A stretch of DNA of 64,000 bases from Paralithodes platypus (GCA_032716605.1 CM064480.1:21601651-21665650), one strand, 5' to 3'. Positions 37,091 through 49,430 are shown, counted from the first letter of the stretch. The notes: generated from the letters alone by a model not told the origin. Numbers and translations are program-made.

Positions 37091-37951
37091 TCAATAAATG
37101 ACCAATCTATATTCGGATTCATAATCCGCCTTACTATAATTTAGTCTATATTCCCTATGTTCCTCCTCTCTGCCTTCCAGAAATTCCACTGTCAATTCAA
37201 ATTCAATCTCAGCATGATCACTTTTTCCCATGGGACTCAAATATGTTAGGTTCTTTATTTCTTGGGGGTCTTTGGTGAATATTAAATCAAGTCTTGATGG
37301 TTCATCACCTCCTCTAAATCTTGTATTTTCCGTAACGTGTTGTGTTAGTAGATACCCCATTGTTAGTTCAAGAAATTTGCTACCCCAAGTATTTTCATTT
37401 GAACCCGCATCCAAACATTCCCAATCTACCTCCCCGCAATTAAAGTCCCCTGCAAGAATAAGCCTATTTTTCCTTTTACAAATAATTTCTAACCTTCGCA
37501 AGGTTTCCAAAATTAATTCATTATATTCATCGTTGCTCCAAGATTTAGTCTTAGGAGGTAAATACATTGATACAATGTCTAATTTTGACCTATCATTATC
37601 CTCAATTTCAACTGCTACCACTTCAGCAATGCTATCACCAAGTTTTAATTCTTTAGCAGTAATTTTATTATCTACCATGATCAACACTCCTCCTCCTGGC
37701 TTTCCTAACCTGTCTCTTCTCCATGTACTGTATCCCGCACAACTAATTATATTCGTGTCTACCTCCTGGTTAAGCTTAGTTTCAGTCAAACATACTACCC
37801 CGGGCCTCTCTCTCTTTACATATTCGTCAAACTCAACCTTTTTGGAGATTAACCCATCAATATTTGTATACATGAACTTAGCGTTACCAGTATTTTCCCT
37901 ATTTTTCTCGTCCCTGCCCGTTCCTTTCTTTTTTGTACGTACCCCTCCCAA
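37091..37951 (-). pseudogene. LINE-epsilon ORF2, endonuclease part
   Basis: The minus-strand AP-type endonuclease has YTNIDGLISKKVEFD, LTETKLN, YLPPKT, GDFNCGEVDWE and SDHAEIEFEL. The frame breaks at ~37091, just before the linker that leads to the TTAA element and the RT at 36280. Confidence 0.82.
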
Positions 37952-37959
37952 TTTATTTC

Positions 37960-39044
37960 CTAGCTTGTCTCCTCTTCTCTTGTCTCCACCTGGACTGTTT
38001 CTCGCTCAGTTTCCACCTCCCCTCCCTTTGCCTCCACTTGGACTGTTTCTCTTTCCACCTCCCCTTTCTCTGCCTTCTCCTCCGCCACCCTCACCATCTC
38101 CCTTTCCCTCCCTACTTCGTCCCTTCGCTTTATATACCATTTCTTGAATTTTCCCTCCCACACTCTCCAGAAAAACTTCTTTTCGTCTTCTGTCGTCCTT
38201 TCTCCATTCTTTTCATTTGCCTCGGTTTGCAATTCCTTTCTTATGTTTCGATCCTCAATACTCATGTCTTTTCTAATTGTGATTTTCTTAAACTTGCTGG
38301 TCAAGTTAAGTCTCCATGTTACGTTCATTATTGCATTCACTGTTACCCTAGACCTCTCATTGGCCTTGTGTTTCCCTTGCTATATTTACCCATTCTCCTA
38401 ACTTCTTCAATATCATCTCTCCAGTTGTTTCCTTCTTCATCGACATGCTTGATTAATGTTTTTACCTTGTTAATTTCTTCCTTATCCCTAGCTTTCCTCT
38501 CAATAATGTGCTCCTCTATATCCCCAAATACAATAATACACTTATTTCTATCTATTGTTTCACGCAGGACCTGTTCGTTTCTCCTCATAGCTTTAACTAG
38601 CACTGATTCTAGATCTTTCTTTTCCCTTTCTGATTGTTTCTTTTGTTCCTCCATGATTTCCTTCATTGCCACTTCTTTCACTCTTCCTCCTTCGTCATTA
38701 ACCCATTTATTGTGTTTCTCCTTAATCTCCTCAACATGTGTTTTCATTTCCTTGGTTTGCCCTTTGTATTCTTCAAGTTGTAATCTTAAAGCTTCATTTT
38801 CGTCCCGGAGTAGCCCCATATGTGTTTGAATTTCTTTTAGGCTAGCCTGACTCAAATCTTGTCCAGGCTCGATGTCCGCAGCCTGAGCACCACATATTGA
38901 ACATAGAGCCTCAATCTGTGAACTAACACTCACCTTCCACTCCTGCATATCCTCCTTCCACCTTTTAATCTCCTTCAGCTCACGTACAATTTTCTCTAGA
39001 ATGCCCCCGCTCTCACCGACTTCAAATCCATCAAAGTCAGCCAT
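37960..39044 (-). pseudogene. LINE-epsilon ORF1
   Basis: It starts MADFDGFEVGESGG at 39044 and runs 234 codons through a coiled-coil region (LRDENEALRLQLEEYKGQ). It breaks by frameshift near 38340 and continues to 37960 with the conserved RNA-binding-type end KFFWRVWEGKFKKWYIK. A Glu/Val-rich repeat (ETVQVE, three times) closes the protein. The domain layout matches LINE-zeta ORF1. Confidence 0.78.
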
Positions 39045-39571
39045 ATTTGTTTACATCCACTCGCATTCACTATCGCTTGAATTATTCTTATCACTCGAAA
39101 TATCCTCACTTGATTTTAATCTCAAATTATTTTAATACTGCATTATAATACAGGACAACACAAAATATCCTTATACAGTTGGTCCTCCGGTAACGCGAAT
39201 TTTAGAAACGCGGATTTGGTGGCACGCGGTACACCTCAAATATCCAAAATGTTACTAACGCGGTCAATACTTAGACTGGTGCGGGGTCCAGCTGGGCTCC
39301 GAACCTTTGCTCCCGACTTTCGTAGCTCATATCAATTGCGGCGCACGATGGCGGAAGGCGGACGCAAGTTTTGAGGCTCCAACATATGTTATGGGAATGG
39401 ACAATTAATTCACGGAATATCGAGTGCATACGGGGCTAGCAAGAAGAGGAAGGATTTAGTGAAGTGTTTGGAGGATATATTGGTGTGGTGGAGGGGTGAT
39501 ATATAGTGTAATAAGAGTGTGTAGTGACGGGACAGCGGTAGTGTTGTGAGTTGTTGAGTTTGTAAACAAAC

Positions 39572-40663
39572 ATGGCGGAGGGAATTTCGGGTATGACGGA
39601 GGCGGAAGGAAGGTTACAACGTTTTCGGGGATTTAAGAGCACAGATAAGAAGTTAGAAGAGGTTAGTATTGTTGTGAAGGATTTGGAAAAGTGGATGAGT
39701 GATACGGAGAAATGGAAGGGGGATATTGGTGAGAAAGTTAAGGCACTGTGTGTAATGTGTGGTGCGACAGGTGGGGAAGGGAATAGGCCTAGCGAAGGAA
39801 GTGAATGCAGGCCTATTTTGGCAGTTAATGAGAGCCTAGAGATGGTATTGAAAAGGGTAGATGAACTGGGAGCAGAGAATATGGCATTGAAGGAGCAGCT
39901 GAAGGAATACGAAGGCCGTTTCACGGAAGTAAAGGAGTCAACTGCATGGACGGTGGTAGGTAAACAAAAAGTCAAGGATTTGGAGGATATTATGAAAGAG
40001 CAAAAGGAAGAAATGAATATGACCAAAAAAAGTTTTGAGAGTGCAGTTGTAGGGGTCATGAAGAACAAGGAGAGTGTCGTGAGGGAGGCCATGGACAGGG
40101 ATAGGGGTGTAATCTTGTATGGAGATATAGAGACTCATATGAATGATAATGGAGTGAGAAAAGTGAGGGATATGGAGACAGTGAAGGAGGTCATGAAAGG
40201 GGTGGATGAGGACGAATATGGATGGGAAGGGAAGGTGGAGGAGGTGAGTAGGATAGGTAGATATAAAAGGGGAGAGATGAGACCTACAAGGGTACAGTTT
40301 AAAACTAGGGCAGTGGCAGAGACTGTGACAAATTTTAGTTGGAGGCTAAATACAAATGAAAAACTGAAACACATAAGACTAAAGAAGGATTTGAGTATAG
40401 AACAAAGGAAAAAAATGAATGAATTACAAGAAAAGGCTGATGAAAATAATGGAAAGTTGGGTGAGGAGGATAAGAGACATTTTTACTGGAGAGTGAGGGA
40501 CGGAAAAGTGAGGAAGTGGTTTATAAGAGTAGAAGGGAGGGGGAGATCAGGGAGGGAAGAGAATGTGATGGGAGTTGTGACGGAGGAGGAGAACGGGGTG
40601 GAGGTGTCACAGGGAGAGACAGGAGACAAAGAGGCAGACCCAGTAGTGCTAACGGGGGAGTAG
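39572..40663 (+). CDS. LINE-zeta ORF1, intact 363 codons
   Basis: ATG at 39572 (MAEGISGMTEAEGRLQRF). Residues ~85-140 are coiled-coil-like (VDELGAENMALKEQLKEYE). The C-terminus has the conserved ORF1 block KKDLSIEQRKKMNELQEKAD...FYWRVRDGKVRKWFI, then an acidic tail. Presumed RNA-binding RNP protein. The second copy (49905-50990) is broken by frameshifts near 50630 and 50930. Confidence 0.75.
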   Translation: MAEGISGMTEAEGRLQRFRGFKSTDKKLEEVSIVVKDLEKWMSDTEKWKGDIGEKVKALCVMCGATGGEGNRPSEGSECRPILAVNESLEMVLKRVDELGAENMALKEQLKEYEGRFTEVKESTAWTVVGKQKVKDLEDIMKEQKEEMNMTKKSFESAVVGVMKNKESVVREAMDRDRGVILYGDIETHMNDNGVRKVRDMETVKEVMKGVDEDEYGWEGKVEEVSRIGRYKRGEMRPTRVQFKTRAVAETVTNFSWRLNTNEKLKHIRLKKDLSIEQRKKMNELQEKADENNGKLGEEDKRHFYWRVRDGKVRKWFIRVEGRGRSGREENVMGVVTEEENGVEVSQGETGDKEADPVVLTGE

Positions 40664-40704
40664 GGTACGGACTGGAGGAGCGGGATGGTGTAATTGCTGA
40701 AGGA

Positions 40705-43694
40705 ATGGTAGATGGATTAAGGATTATGTTTAGTAATGTGGATGTGTTTACCCAGGACAAGAAAAGAGAACTGATATGTAGGTTGCAGGATGAAGAGGAA
40801 AAACCTGATGTCATAGCCCTACAGGAAGTAAGACCAAAAAATGCTAGAATTGAAAGGGAACTGATGGAATATAGTTTGGAGGGTTTTGAGTTATATGAGA
40901 GAAATGCTATTAGAGCAGAGGTCGGAAGAGGACTGTTTATTTATGTAAGAAAAGAGCTCAAGGTTAATGAGGTGGATATGAGACAGCAGTATTGTGAGTA
41001 TTTGTGTATTGAAGTAAAATGTGCAAGAGGATCAATTCTAATTGCCTCTATATATAGAAGCCCAAATAATAGCAGGGGAGAGGATGATACTGAAAGCAAT
41101 GGAGGAAATAGATAATAGAGAGAACAAATATAAAATTTTAATTGGAGATTTCAATTTGCCAAGGATCAACTGGGCAAATTGTACTACTCCAGCGGGACAG
41201 GGTAGCCTGGAAAATAAGTTTATAGAGAAAGTGAGAGATTGTTTTTTAACGCAACATATTACAGAGATGACAAGATATAGAGATGGGACGCAGGGGAGTG
41301 TACTTTATTTGATTTTTAGCAATGAAGAGGATATAGTGGAACATGTTAATGTGGATAGCCCTATAGGTCGTAGTGACCATGCCTGTATAAGCTTTAGTTG
41401 TAACATTAAATCAGAGAGGGATAATAGAAGCAATAGAAAAATATACATGTATGATAGAACAGATTTTGAGCTGCTGAGACGGTGTTTGGACATTGACTGG
41501 GGGGAATACTTGAACGGTGAAGACGCTGAAGGAATGTGGAGGAAAATTAGAGTCAAACTGGAGAATGCTGTATCCAAAGTGTACCAGTAAGGGAATATAA
41601 GGATAAAACAAAATTGAGGAAAAGAACGAACCTAGAATTGCCAATGAAAAGAAAGCTTTGGATATTGATTAGAAGAAAGAAACGATTGTGGGAAAGATTA
41701 AAATTGTTAAAAAAGAACAGGGGGTCTAGTATAGAAGCTAAAGAAATGGATCTGGAACGCAGACAAATAAACAATAATATAAGGTGGGAAACAAGGAGGG
41801 GGGTGAAGGAGAGGGAGAGAGAGATAGCTAGAAATGTGAAGGATAATCCAAAAATATTCTGGAAGTACATTCAGGAAAAGTTAACAAGAAGAGTAGGGAT
41901 CCCAGAGCTGGTAGGTTGAATGATGGGAGTAGAGTGGAGACTGATAAGGAGAAAGCAGAGGTTCTGGGGAAATACTTTGGGGGGGTACTAACAGTGGAGT
42001 CGGATGATGCAGTGCCTACTATTCCCATCAAACAGGCACCGGCACTAGAACTAATAGAGTTTTCCCATGCTAGAATAAGAAGGGCTATAGAAAAAATGAA
42101 CAGAAGTAAGTCACCGGGACTGGATGGGATACACCCAAGAATCATAAAGGAAGGAGGGGAGATGTTAGTAGAGCCATTGAAAATGTTATTTGAGGTATCG
42201 TTTAATACAGGACAAATCCCGATGGACTGGAGAGAGGCGAACATAACAGCTATATTTAAGAAGGGAAAGAGAAATGACCCAGGGAATTATAGACCAGTCA
42301 GTTTGACAAGTGTTGTGTGTAAACTAATGGAAACGGTAATTAGAGAAGGAATAATGGATCATATGAAGTCAAACCAACTTTTCAGTGGGAGACAGTTCGT
42401 ATTCTTGCCTGGGAGGTCGACGGTACTACAGCTAATTAAGGTGGTAGATGATTGGATGCAAATTCTAGAAGATGGTGATGTAATAGACGTGGTATATTGC
42501 GATTTTATGAAGGCCTTCGATAAGGTCCCACATATAAGGTTAATAGAGAAAGTTAGAAGCTATAATATAGGGGAGAAATGTGTGAAATGGATAGAAGCCT
42601 TCCTGAAAGATCAGAGACAGAGGGTACTGGTGAATGGAATAGGCTCGGGGTGGAGGGAAATTACAAGTGGGGTACCTCAGGGATCTGTGTTGGGACCACT
42701 GCTGTTCGTTATATTTATCAATGACTTACCTGAAGTTATAACTAATGGAAGTGAGGTATACCTGTATGCGGATGACACTAAGCTGTATAGAAGAGTGAGG
42801 AGTAAGGAAGATATGGGTTTGCTTCAAGGAGATTTGGAGGGCATGAAGGGATGGTCTGAGCATTGGTTAATGCCTTTTCATCCAAAAAAATGCAAGTACA
42901 TGCGGATTGGGACCAGCAAGATAGACAAGGTAGGATACAGAATGTATGAAGCGATGGAGGAAGTGAATGCAGAAAAGGATATAGGAGTAGTGATAGACAA
43001 TAAGTTAAATTTCTCAGAACATTTAGCGGAAAGATAAACAAAGCCAATAGAATTGTAGGGCTGATAAGGAGGACATTTGTGTCACTTGACGAAGAAATCT
43101 TCAGGAATCTCTATACAGTGCTGGTTAGGCCGCACCTGGAATATGCGAACCAGGTGTGGGCTCCATATATGGTAAAGGATATAGAAGCAGTGGAGAAAGT
43201 GCAGAGGAGAGCTAGCAAGCTGGTACCAACGTTGAAGAACGCGGGCTATGAGCCGAGGTTGAGGACACTGGGGCTTCCGACACTGGCATATAGGAGAAAG
43301 AGAGGGGATATGATAGAGACTTTTAAGATAGTGTCAGGAAAGTACGATGAGGATGTGTGTGAAGGTATCTTCTCGATGCGGGAGGGAACAAGAACGCGAG
43401 GACACTCTAAGAAAATTTACAAAGAAAGAAATAGGCTTGAGAAGGCAAAGAACTCATTTTGTGATAAGAGTGGTAAATGAGTGGAACGCACTGCCCCAGT
43501 ATGTAGTCGATTCCGAATCAATAAGGGAGTTTGAAAGTAATCTTGATAAAGCATGGGGAAGACAAGATTTGAAGTTTGATTATAAAACAAAAATACAGTA
43601 TAGTAAAAATGTTGCGTCTGCTCCCGCCGCCGCCAACACCGTGAACGACCGCAGCAGTGCAAGTACTGGTACTGAGCTGGATACACAGGCATAG
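40705..43694 (+). pseudogene. LINE-zeta ORF2: endonuclease / RT, frameshifted
   Basis: The endonuclease is in two frames (MFSNVDVFTQDKKREL, LQEVRPKN to 41115; GDFNLPRINWAN, SDHACISF to 41590). The linker follows (41614-41919), then RT 41916-43037 (SPGLDGIHPRIIKE, YRPVSLTSVVCKLME, DFMKAFDKVPH, VPQGSVLGPLLFV, LYADDTKLYRR near 42760). The C-terminus is in two more frames (RPHLEYANQVWAPY near 43120; VNEWNALPQYVV near 43470). Breaks fall near 41090, 41595, 41915, 43035 and 43465. Confidence 0.85.
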
Positions 43695-43744
43695 TTTGCC
43701 TTTTTCCAGAGGATCTACTGTAAGAAACTGTAAGATATCTCTTC

Positions 43745-44105
43745 AAATATATGGCCTAACCAAGTTTTTATGCATACCGGAGGTAGATATGATCGTTCCC
43801 GTGCATTGAGTGAATACTAGCACGCTCCACATTGTGTAGTTAATGTGTGAGGTGAGAATAATTACCGAAACACACTTATGTTATTGTTTGGCTGTCGAGT
43901 GAGTGTGTGTGTTGTCATTGTGTGGACACCATGGCTATGCTATCTCGGTTGCCGAATCTTTACTTACGACTTTCGTAATTTACCGATGCTCATATATCTG
44001 CAAATAAATGGCCTAACCAAGTGTTTATGCCTACCAGAGGTAGATATGATCGTTGTTGTGCCTTGGGTGAAGACTAGAACACCCTACATTATGTAGTTAT
44101 TGTGC
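43745..44105 (+). repeat. Two ~105-bp direct repeats 3' of LINE-zeta
   Basis: A block with ATGGCCTAACCAAGTTTTTA and GGAGGTAGATATGATCGTT (43752-43850) recurs diverged at 44008-44105, about 255 bp on. The second copy of the region has the same pair (54085-54180 and 54340-54440). Confidence 0.65.
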
Positions 44106-44329
44106 GAGTTGTTGCAATGGGCAAATCAACTCATTGCACATGTCAAATAACCTTTATAATTGATTTAATTATTATAACATAGGCTTCTATGGAGAAAAAG
44201 TGGACTTTGTGGAAATCCCCAGAACACCAAGGTACCTTTAACATGTAAACATATGGGTTCGGTAACGCGGATTTTGCTAACATGGGCGGTAACCAGAACA
44301 CATTGGCCGCGTTAATGGAGGACCAACTG

Positions 44330-44517
44330 TACTCAAGTTTAGGTGAGTTTATTTGACTAGCGCTGTAAACAGTTTGCTAGATCAGCTGATTTTCGGGAGC
44401 GTGGGTGCAGAGGTGTTGTCTCGTCGGTGGTTCGACTGTGTGTACTTACACTAGTTGTACTTACACTAGTTGTATTTGCGGGAGTGAGCATGCTCGTTAA
44501 TTCCCGCCTCCTAAGAT
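44330..44517 (-). mobile_element. 3' tip of LINE-eta, cut by the gap
   Basis: It matches 54658-54830 and contains the 15-bp tail repeat TGTACTTACACTAGT twice (44441-44455, 44456-44470; once in the second copy). It stops at the N run where the second copy continues into LINE-eta. Confidence 0.7.
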
Positions 44518-44617
44518 NNNNNNNNNNNNNNNNNNNNNNNNNNNNNNNNNNNNNNNNNNNNNNNNNNNNNNNNNNNNNNNNNNNNNNNNNNNNNNNNNNN
44601 NNNNNNNNNNNNNNNNN
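44518..44617. other. Assembly gap, exactly 100 N
   Basis: A fixed-length scaffolding gap. The ~10 kb on its left (34605-44517) and on its right (44618-54830) are copies of each other in the same orientation. Confidence 0.99.
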
Positions 44618-47600
44618 GCTCGTGCTGTCCTGTCTCGCTCTGCTCTCTCTCTAACAGTTATCCAATTTTGCTTTAAAAGTTTGGAATAGTTCATGCTCCC
44701 TACCACCTCCCCATCCAATTATTCCCAACAAATCAAATGCTTCTATATCGGGAAGCTGAACTTTCTTACATCAGACTTACATACAACTTTCCTCAACTTA
44801 CATTCATGACGCCCTGGTTCTTCCCTCGTCCCTCACCACACAAATCTCCCTTGTCGATCTTCTCCAAACCTTTCACAACACTTAAACATCATGATCATGT
44901 CACCTCTCTCTCTCCTCTCCTCTCAGCGTTGGCAGCTTTAGCCTCTCCAATCTCTCCTCATAAGTGCAGGTCTCTAAGGCTAGCTATCATCTTAGTGGCA
45001 ACTCTCTGAAACTCTTTCCAGTCTTTTATATGTTTTTATAAGGTGTGTGAGGACCACAACCACTGCTGCATACTCCAGCGTGGGTCGTATTATTGTCCCT
45101 ATGTATTTTTGCTAACATCTCTTCATCTAAATAATATCAGAGCTATTCTCATGTTGAGTCAACACTGACATAGGTTTCACCAGTTATTTTAGTCAAATGC
45201 TGTTCAGGTGACAAAGCTGTCTGCCACATACTACCCCCTAGGTCCTTTTGCTTTCACAGCTTTACTAATCTTTCATCCTATTTGATTATCCCCAAGAAGG
45301 TCTATATTGTACTTTTTACCATCCTCAAAGAACCTGGACACTTACTCCCGTGTTGAATTCCATTTTACAAGTTTGACTCCACTCATATTAACTTATCTAG
45401 GTCCTCTCTGTAATTCTTCACAACTGACTCTTACTTGTAATATGCTTCATGTAATTCTTGCATCATGCAGAAAACAGTAGATATATATGGAGCCTATTCC
45501 GCATTTGAAGGTCGTTGATAGAAAACTAAAAAACATGATTGGGGCCAACACCGATCCTTGAGGCACTCCGTCTTTTTACCCTTTTTTCCACCGAGGATCA
45601 CTTTCCGTTGTATTACTGTTCGCATTTCCCTCACAATTAAATAGTTTTCCATCCACCTTTCATAATAATACTCCCTCCAACCCGCCCCACAATCCTGAGC
45701 TTCCACAAACAATCTCTTATGAGGCACCCCTTATCAAATGCCTTCTTGAAATCTAAGTAAATACAATCTACCCACCCTCCCTCCCTTGTACAGATTTCAA
45801 TTACCCTATCATAGTAACTCAACAAATTTGTGCGTACACGCAATAACCTTTTCTGAACCGGCGAACTGCTTTGCTTTGAAAATTATTTTCCCTCTCCTCC
45901 AACCTACCCACCCAGTCTTTTTCTAATAATCTTTTCACAAAGCTTGCATATAACAATCGTTTAAGGATAACCGGTCGATGAATTTAGCGGGTCCATTCTT
46001 CATTTCCACTTTTATGTATTGGAGTTATATTGCGGTTGTTTCCATTCTAAGGGAAGTTCCCCCTTGTTTTAAACAATGTAGTGTTTGGAACAATATAAAA
46101 ATAGGTCTCATAGTTGTATTCAGAACAGTTCGCTTAATACCCCATCCACCATGTCGTTATCTGGGCCCATAGAACATTCTCTTAAAAACCCATCCAGCAA
46201 ATGTTATCTGGGCCCATAGATTTCTCACCGTCCAATTCCTTCCAACAAGCAATTTCGTTTTCATCCGGTTTGACTTCTAATCGACTATAGTCCCTGGTAT
46301 CTTGTTCAATTTCCCACCACAGGTTCTACATAGTCATCCTCCGGTCCACAAACACCCACGGATGTTAAATGTATCATTCATCATTTCGCACATACCCACT
46401 GTGTCTCCATATAATTGACCCTCTACCCTAAGCTTTGTTAATTTTTTCCTTTATTTTTTGTTTTGGGGGCCGTTGTTTGATATAAACCTATAGAACAGTT
46501 TGGGTTCTTTATTACAGGTGTCTTAGATATATCTTTTTCAAAGTTCTTTTTCTCCTCTCTTATAGTCTTGAAAAATAGTTGTTTCGAGCATCTCTTATGC
46601 ATACTCATTCCATTTTTTCCTTCAGTGTGTCTCCTTCTCACTTTATTCCATGCAGAGCAGATTCCTTTTTGTTCTGGGCAATGTGACAGTCAGCATGTTA
46701 AACCACTCTTTCTCCTTAGCCAGCTTTCTATCCCGAAACCTTGTCTATAGGGGGGGGGGGGTTTTGGGGCTATTTTGGCAAGTCGGCCCTCCTGAATGAT
46801 AAATCAAGTATCGATGTGCATGAAAAGAAATTTATTCGAAGAAAAGACTAGGCGCTAAAAGCGTAAAACTCAAATTGAGACCCAGAACGAGCTACGCTAC
46901 GTGAACTCGTTGGTCTCTCATCAGTGGTGGACCAGTAAAGTGGGGTTTTAGCGTATATTTTCCCAGATATGCTCCTCCGCGATGTCCCGACTGCGGGCTC
47001 GCGACTGTCAGCCGGCCTCTCTTAACACAGGGGGAACCTAGTTAATTGGCGGGCGGTAAGCCCTGGGAGTCGGCTGTCTGCCCCTGTGCTCCCTGGCCAT
47101 TGGCCCTCTATTTTAACCCGGCGTCAAAGCCTTATTTTTTTTTCTAACTTGCGCAAATGAAGCCCTGGGAGTAGGCTGTCTGTCCTCGGCTCACGGCAAT
47201 TTGCACTCTATTTTGAACCCTTTAAAGCCTTAATCATGCTTCTAACTGCCTGCACATTGGATGGAGGCGGGACTTAAAGTCCGGTCCGGCCACGATCTTG
47301 AAGGTTAAATGTTGGAACATACATATTATCTGAACCCCCTCCCTGTAAAATATCTAGTAAAATGGTAGTAGTTTTACCTGAATTTCTAGTTCGTGTTCTT
47401 GATCAAAATGACCCCATCTATATTTCGGATTCATAATCCGCCTTACTACTTAATGTAGTCTATATTCCCTATGTTCCTCCTCTCTGCCTTCCAGAAAAGT
47501 CCACTGTCCCAATGCAAATTCAATCTGCAGCATGAATCACTTTTTCCCATGGGACTCACTCACATATGTTAGGTTCTTCTTATTGTCGTCTTGGGGGTCC

Positions 47601-49430
47601 TTGGTGTAATATTAATCAAGTCTTGTATGAGTTCAGCACCTTCCTCTAAAATCTTTGTATTTTCCAGTAACGTGTTGTGTTAGTAATACCCCATTGTTAG
47701 TTCAAGAAATTTGCTACCCCAAGTATTTTCATTTGAACCCGCATCCAAACATTCCCAATCTACCTCCCCGCAATTAAGTCCCCTGCAAGAATAAGCCTAT
47801 TTTTCCTTTTACAAATAATTCTAACCTTCGCAAGGTTTCCAAAATTAATTCATTATATTCATCGTTGCTCCAAGATTAGTCTTAGGAGGTAATACATTAT
47901 ACAATGTCTAATTTTGACCTATCTATCCTCAATTTCAACTGCTACCACTTCAGCAATGCTATCACCAAGTTTTAATTCTTTAGCAGTAATTTTATTATCT
48001 ACCATGATCAACACTCCTCCTCCTGGCTTTCCTAACCTGTCTCTTCTCCATGTACTGTATCCCGCACAACTAATTATATTCTTGTCTACCTCCTGGTTAA
48101 GCTTAGTTTCAGTCAAACATACTACCCCGGGCCTCTCTCTCTTTACATATTCGTCAAAATCAACCTTTTTGGAGATTAACCCATCACTATTTGTCTACAT
48201 GAACTTAGCGTTACCAGTATTTTCCCTATTTTTCTCGTCCCTGCCCGTTCCTTTCTTTTTTGTACGTACCCCTCCCAATTTATTTCCTAGCTTGTCTCCT
48301 CTTCTCTTGTCTCCACCTGGACTGTTTCTCGCTCAGTTTCCACCTCCCCTCCCTTTGCCTCCACTTGGACTGTTTCTCTTTCCACCTCCCCTTTCTCTGC
48401 CTTCTCCTCCGCCACCCTCACCATCTCCCTTTCCCTCCCTACTTCGTCCCTTCGCTTTATATACCATTTCTTGAATTTTCCCTCCCACACTCTCCAGAAA
48501 AACTTCTTTTCGTCTTCTTGCGTCCTTTCTCCATTCTTGTTCATTTGCCTCGGATTGCAATTGCGTTCTTATGTTTCGATCCTCAAGACTCATGTCTTTT
48601 CTAATTGTGATTTTCTTAAACTTGCTGGTCAAGTTAAGTCTCCATTTTACGTTCATTATTGCATTCACTGTTACCCTAGACCTCTCATTGGCCTTGTGTT
48701 TCCCTTGCTATATTTACCCATTCTCCTAACTTCTTCAATATCATCTCTTCAGTTGTTTCCTTCTTCATCGACATGCTTGATTAATGTTTTTACCTTGTTA
48801 ATTTTTTCCTTATCCCTAGCTTTCCTCTCAATAATGTGCTCCTCTATATCCCCAAATACAATAATACACTTATTTCTATCTATTGTTTCACGCAGGACCT
48901 GTTCGTTTCGCCTCATAGCTTTTACTACCACTCATTCTAGATCTTTCTTTTCACTTTCTGATGGTTTCTTTTGTTCCTCCATGATTTCCATGATTTCCTT
49001 AATTGCCACTTCTTTCACTCTGCCTCCTTCGTCATTAACCCATTTATTGTGTTTCTCCTTAATCTCCTCAACATGTGTTTTCATTTCCTTGGTTTGCCCT
49101 TTGTATTCTTCAAGTTGTAATCTTAAAGCTTCATTTTCGTCCCGGAGTAGCCCCATATGTGTTTGAATTTCTTTTAGGCTAGCCTGACTCAAATCTTGTC
49201 CAGGCTCGATGTCCGCAGACTGAGCACCACATATTGACATAGAGCCTCAATCGGGGAACTAACACTCACCTTCCACTCCTGCATATCCTCCTTCCACCTT
49301 TTAATCTCCTTCAGCTCACGTACAATTTTCTCTAGAATGCCCCCGCTCTCACCGACTTCAAATCCATCAAAGTCAGCCATATTTGTTTACATCCACTCGC
49401 ATTCACTATCGGTTGAATTATTCTTATCAC
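44618..49430 (-). mobile_element. LINE-epsilon, copy 2 (right of gap; first 3 kb noisy)
   Basis: It follows 34605-39110 feature by feature: RT, the 45-bp duplicated RT segment (near 46135-46220), the TTAA element (about 46746-47307), endonuclease (47919-48250) and ORF1 (48287-49380). From 44618 to about 47690 there is a small insertion or deletion every 10-20 bases relative to copy 1. Beyond ~47700 the copies are nearly identical. No frame in the noisy part should be read as biology. Confidence 0.85.

Larger units (their letters stand above)
34555..39110 (-). mobile_element. LINE-epsilon, copy 1: CR1-like LINE with ORF1, endonuclease and RT
   Basis: Near full-length on the minus strand: 5' end near 39110, ORF1, ORF2, and a 14-bp repeat tail (GTACTCACCTAATT-type, 34553-34580 on the plus strand). 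ORF2 is interrupted by a TTAA-flanked element at 36586-37006. It carries several frameshifts. An almost identical arrangement recurs at 44618-49430. It is related to LINE-beta. Confidence 0.85.
39400..43740 (+). mobile_element. LINE-zeta, copy 1: CR1-like LINE inside the Tigger-like element
   Basis: ORF1 (39572-40663) and a frameshifted ORF2 (40705-43694) in plus orientation. Boundaries with the Tigger-like arms are approximate. Several frameshifts are shared with the second copy at 49750-54080, so they predate the split of the two copies. Confidence 0.8.
39176..44329. mobile_element. Tigger/pogo-like DNA transposon ends with a LINE nested inside, copy 1
   Basis: Terminal inverted repeats CAGTTGGTCCTCCGGTAACG (39176) and, inverted, CAGTTGGTCCTCCATTAACG (44329) are flanked by TA on both sides (39174-39175, 44330-44331), the Tc1/mariner-type duplication. 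The CAGTTGG-CCTCC start is characteristic of Tigger-like ends. No transposase remains. The interior is mostly the plus-strand LINE-zeta. Confidence 0.82.

Noticed and set aside
37230..38829. Long plus-strand open frames (up to ~305 codons) opposite LINE-epsilon
   Set aside because: They are antisense shadows of ORF1 and endonuclease, rich in Leu/Pro/Ser from purine-rich LINE strands; their counterparts at 47914-49166 behave the same.
39436..40092. Minus-strand ORF opposite LINE-zeta ORF1
   Set aside because: Antisense shadow of an intact ORF1 with conserved motifs on the plus strand.
44618..47690. Frameshifts and short ORFs in the second LINE-epsilon copy as biological decay
   Set aside because: The indel density drops abruptly at ~47700 and pairs with the contig edge, so sequencing error is the better explanation.
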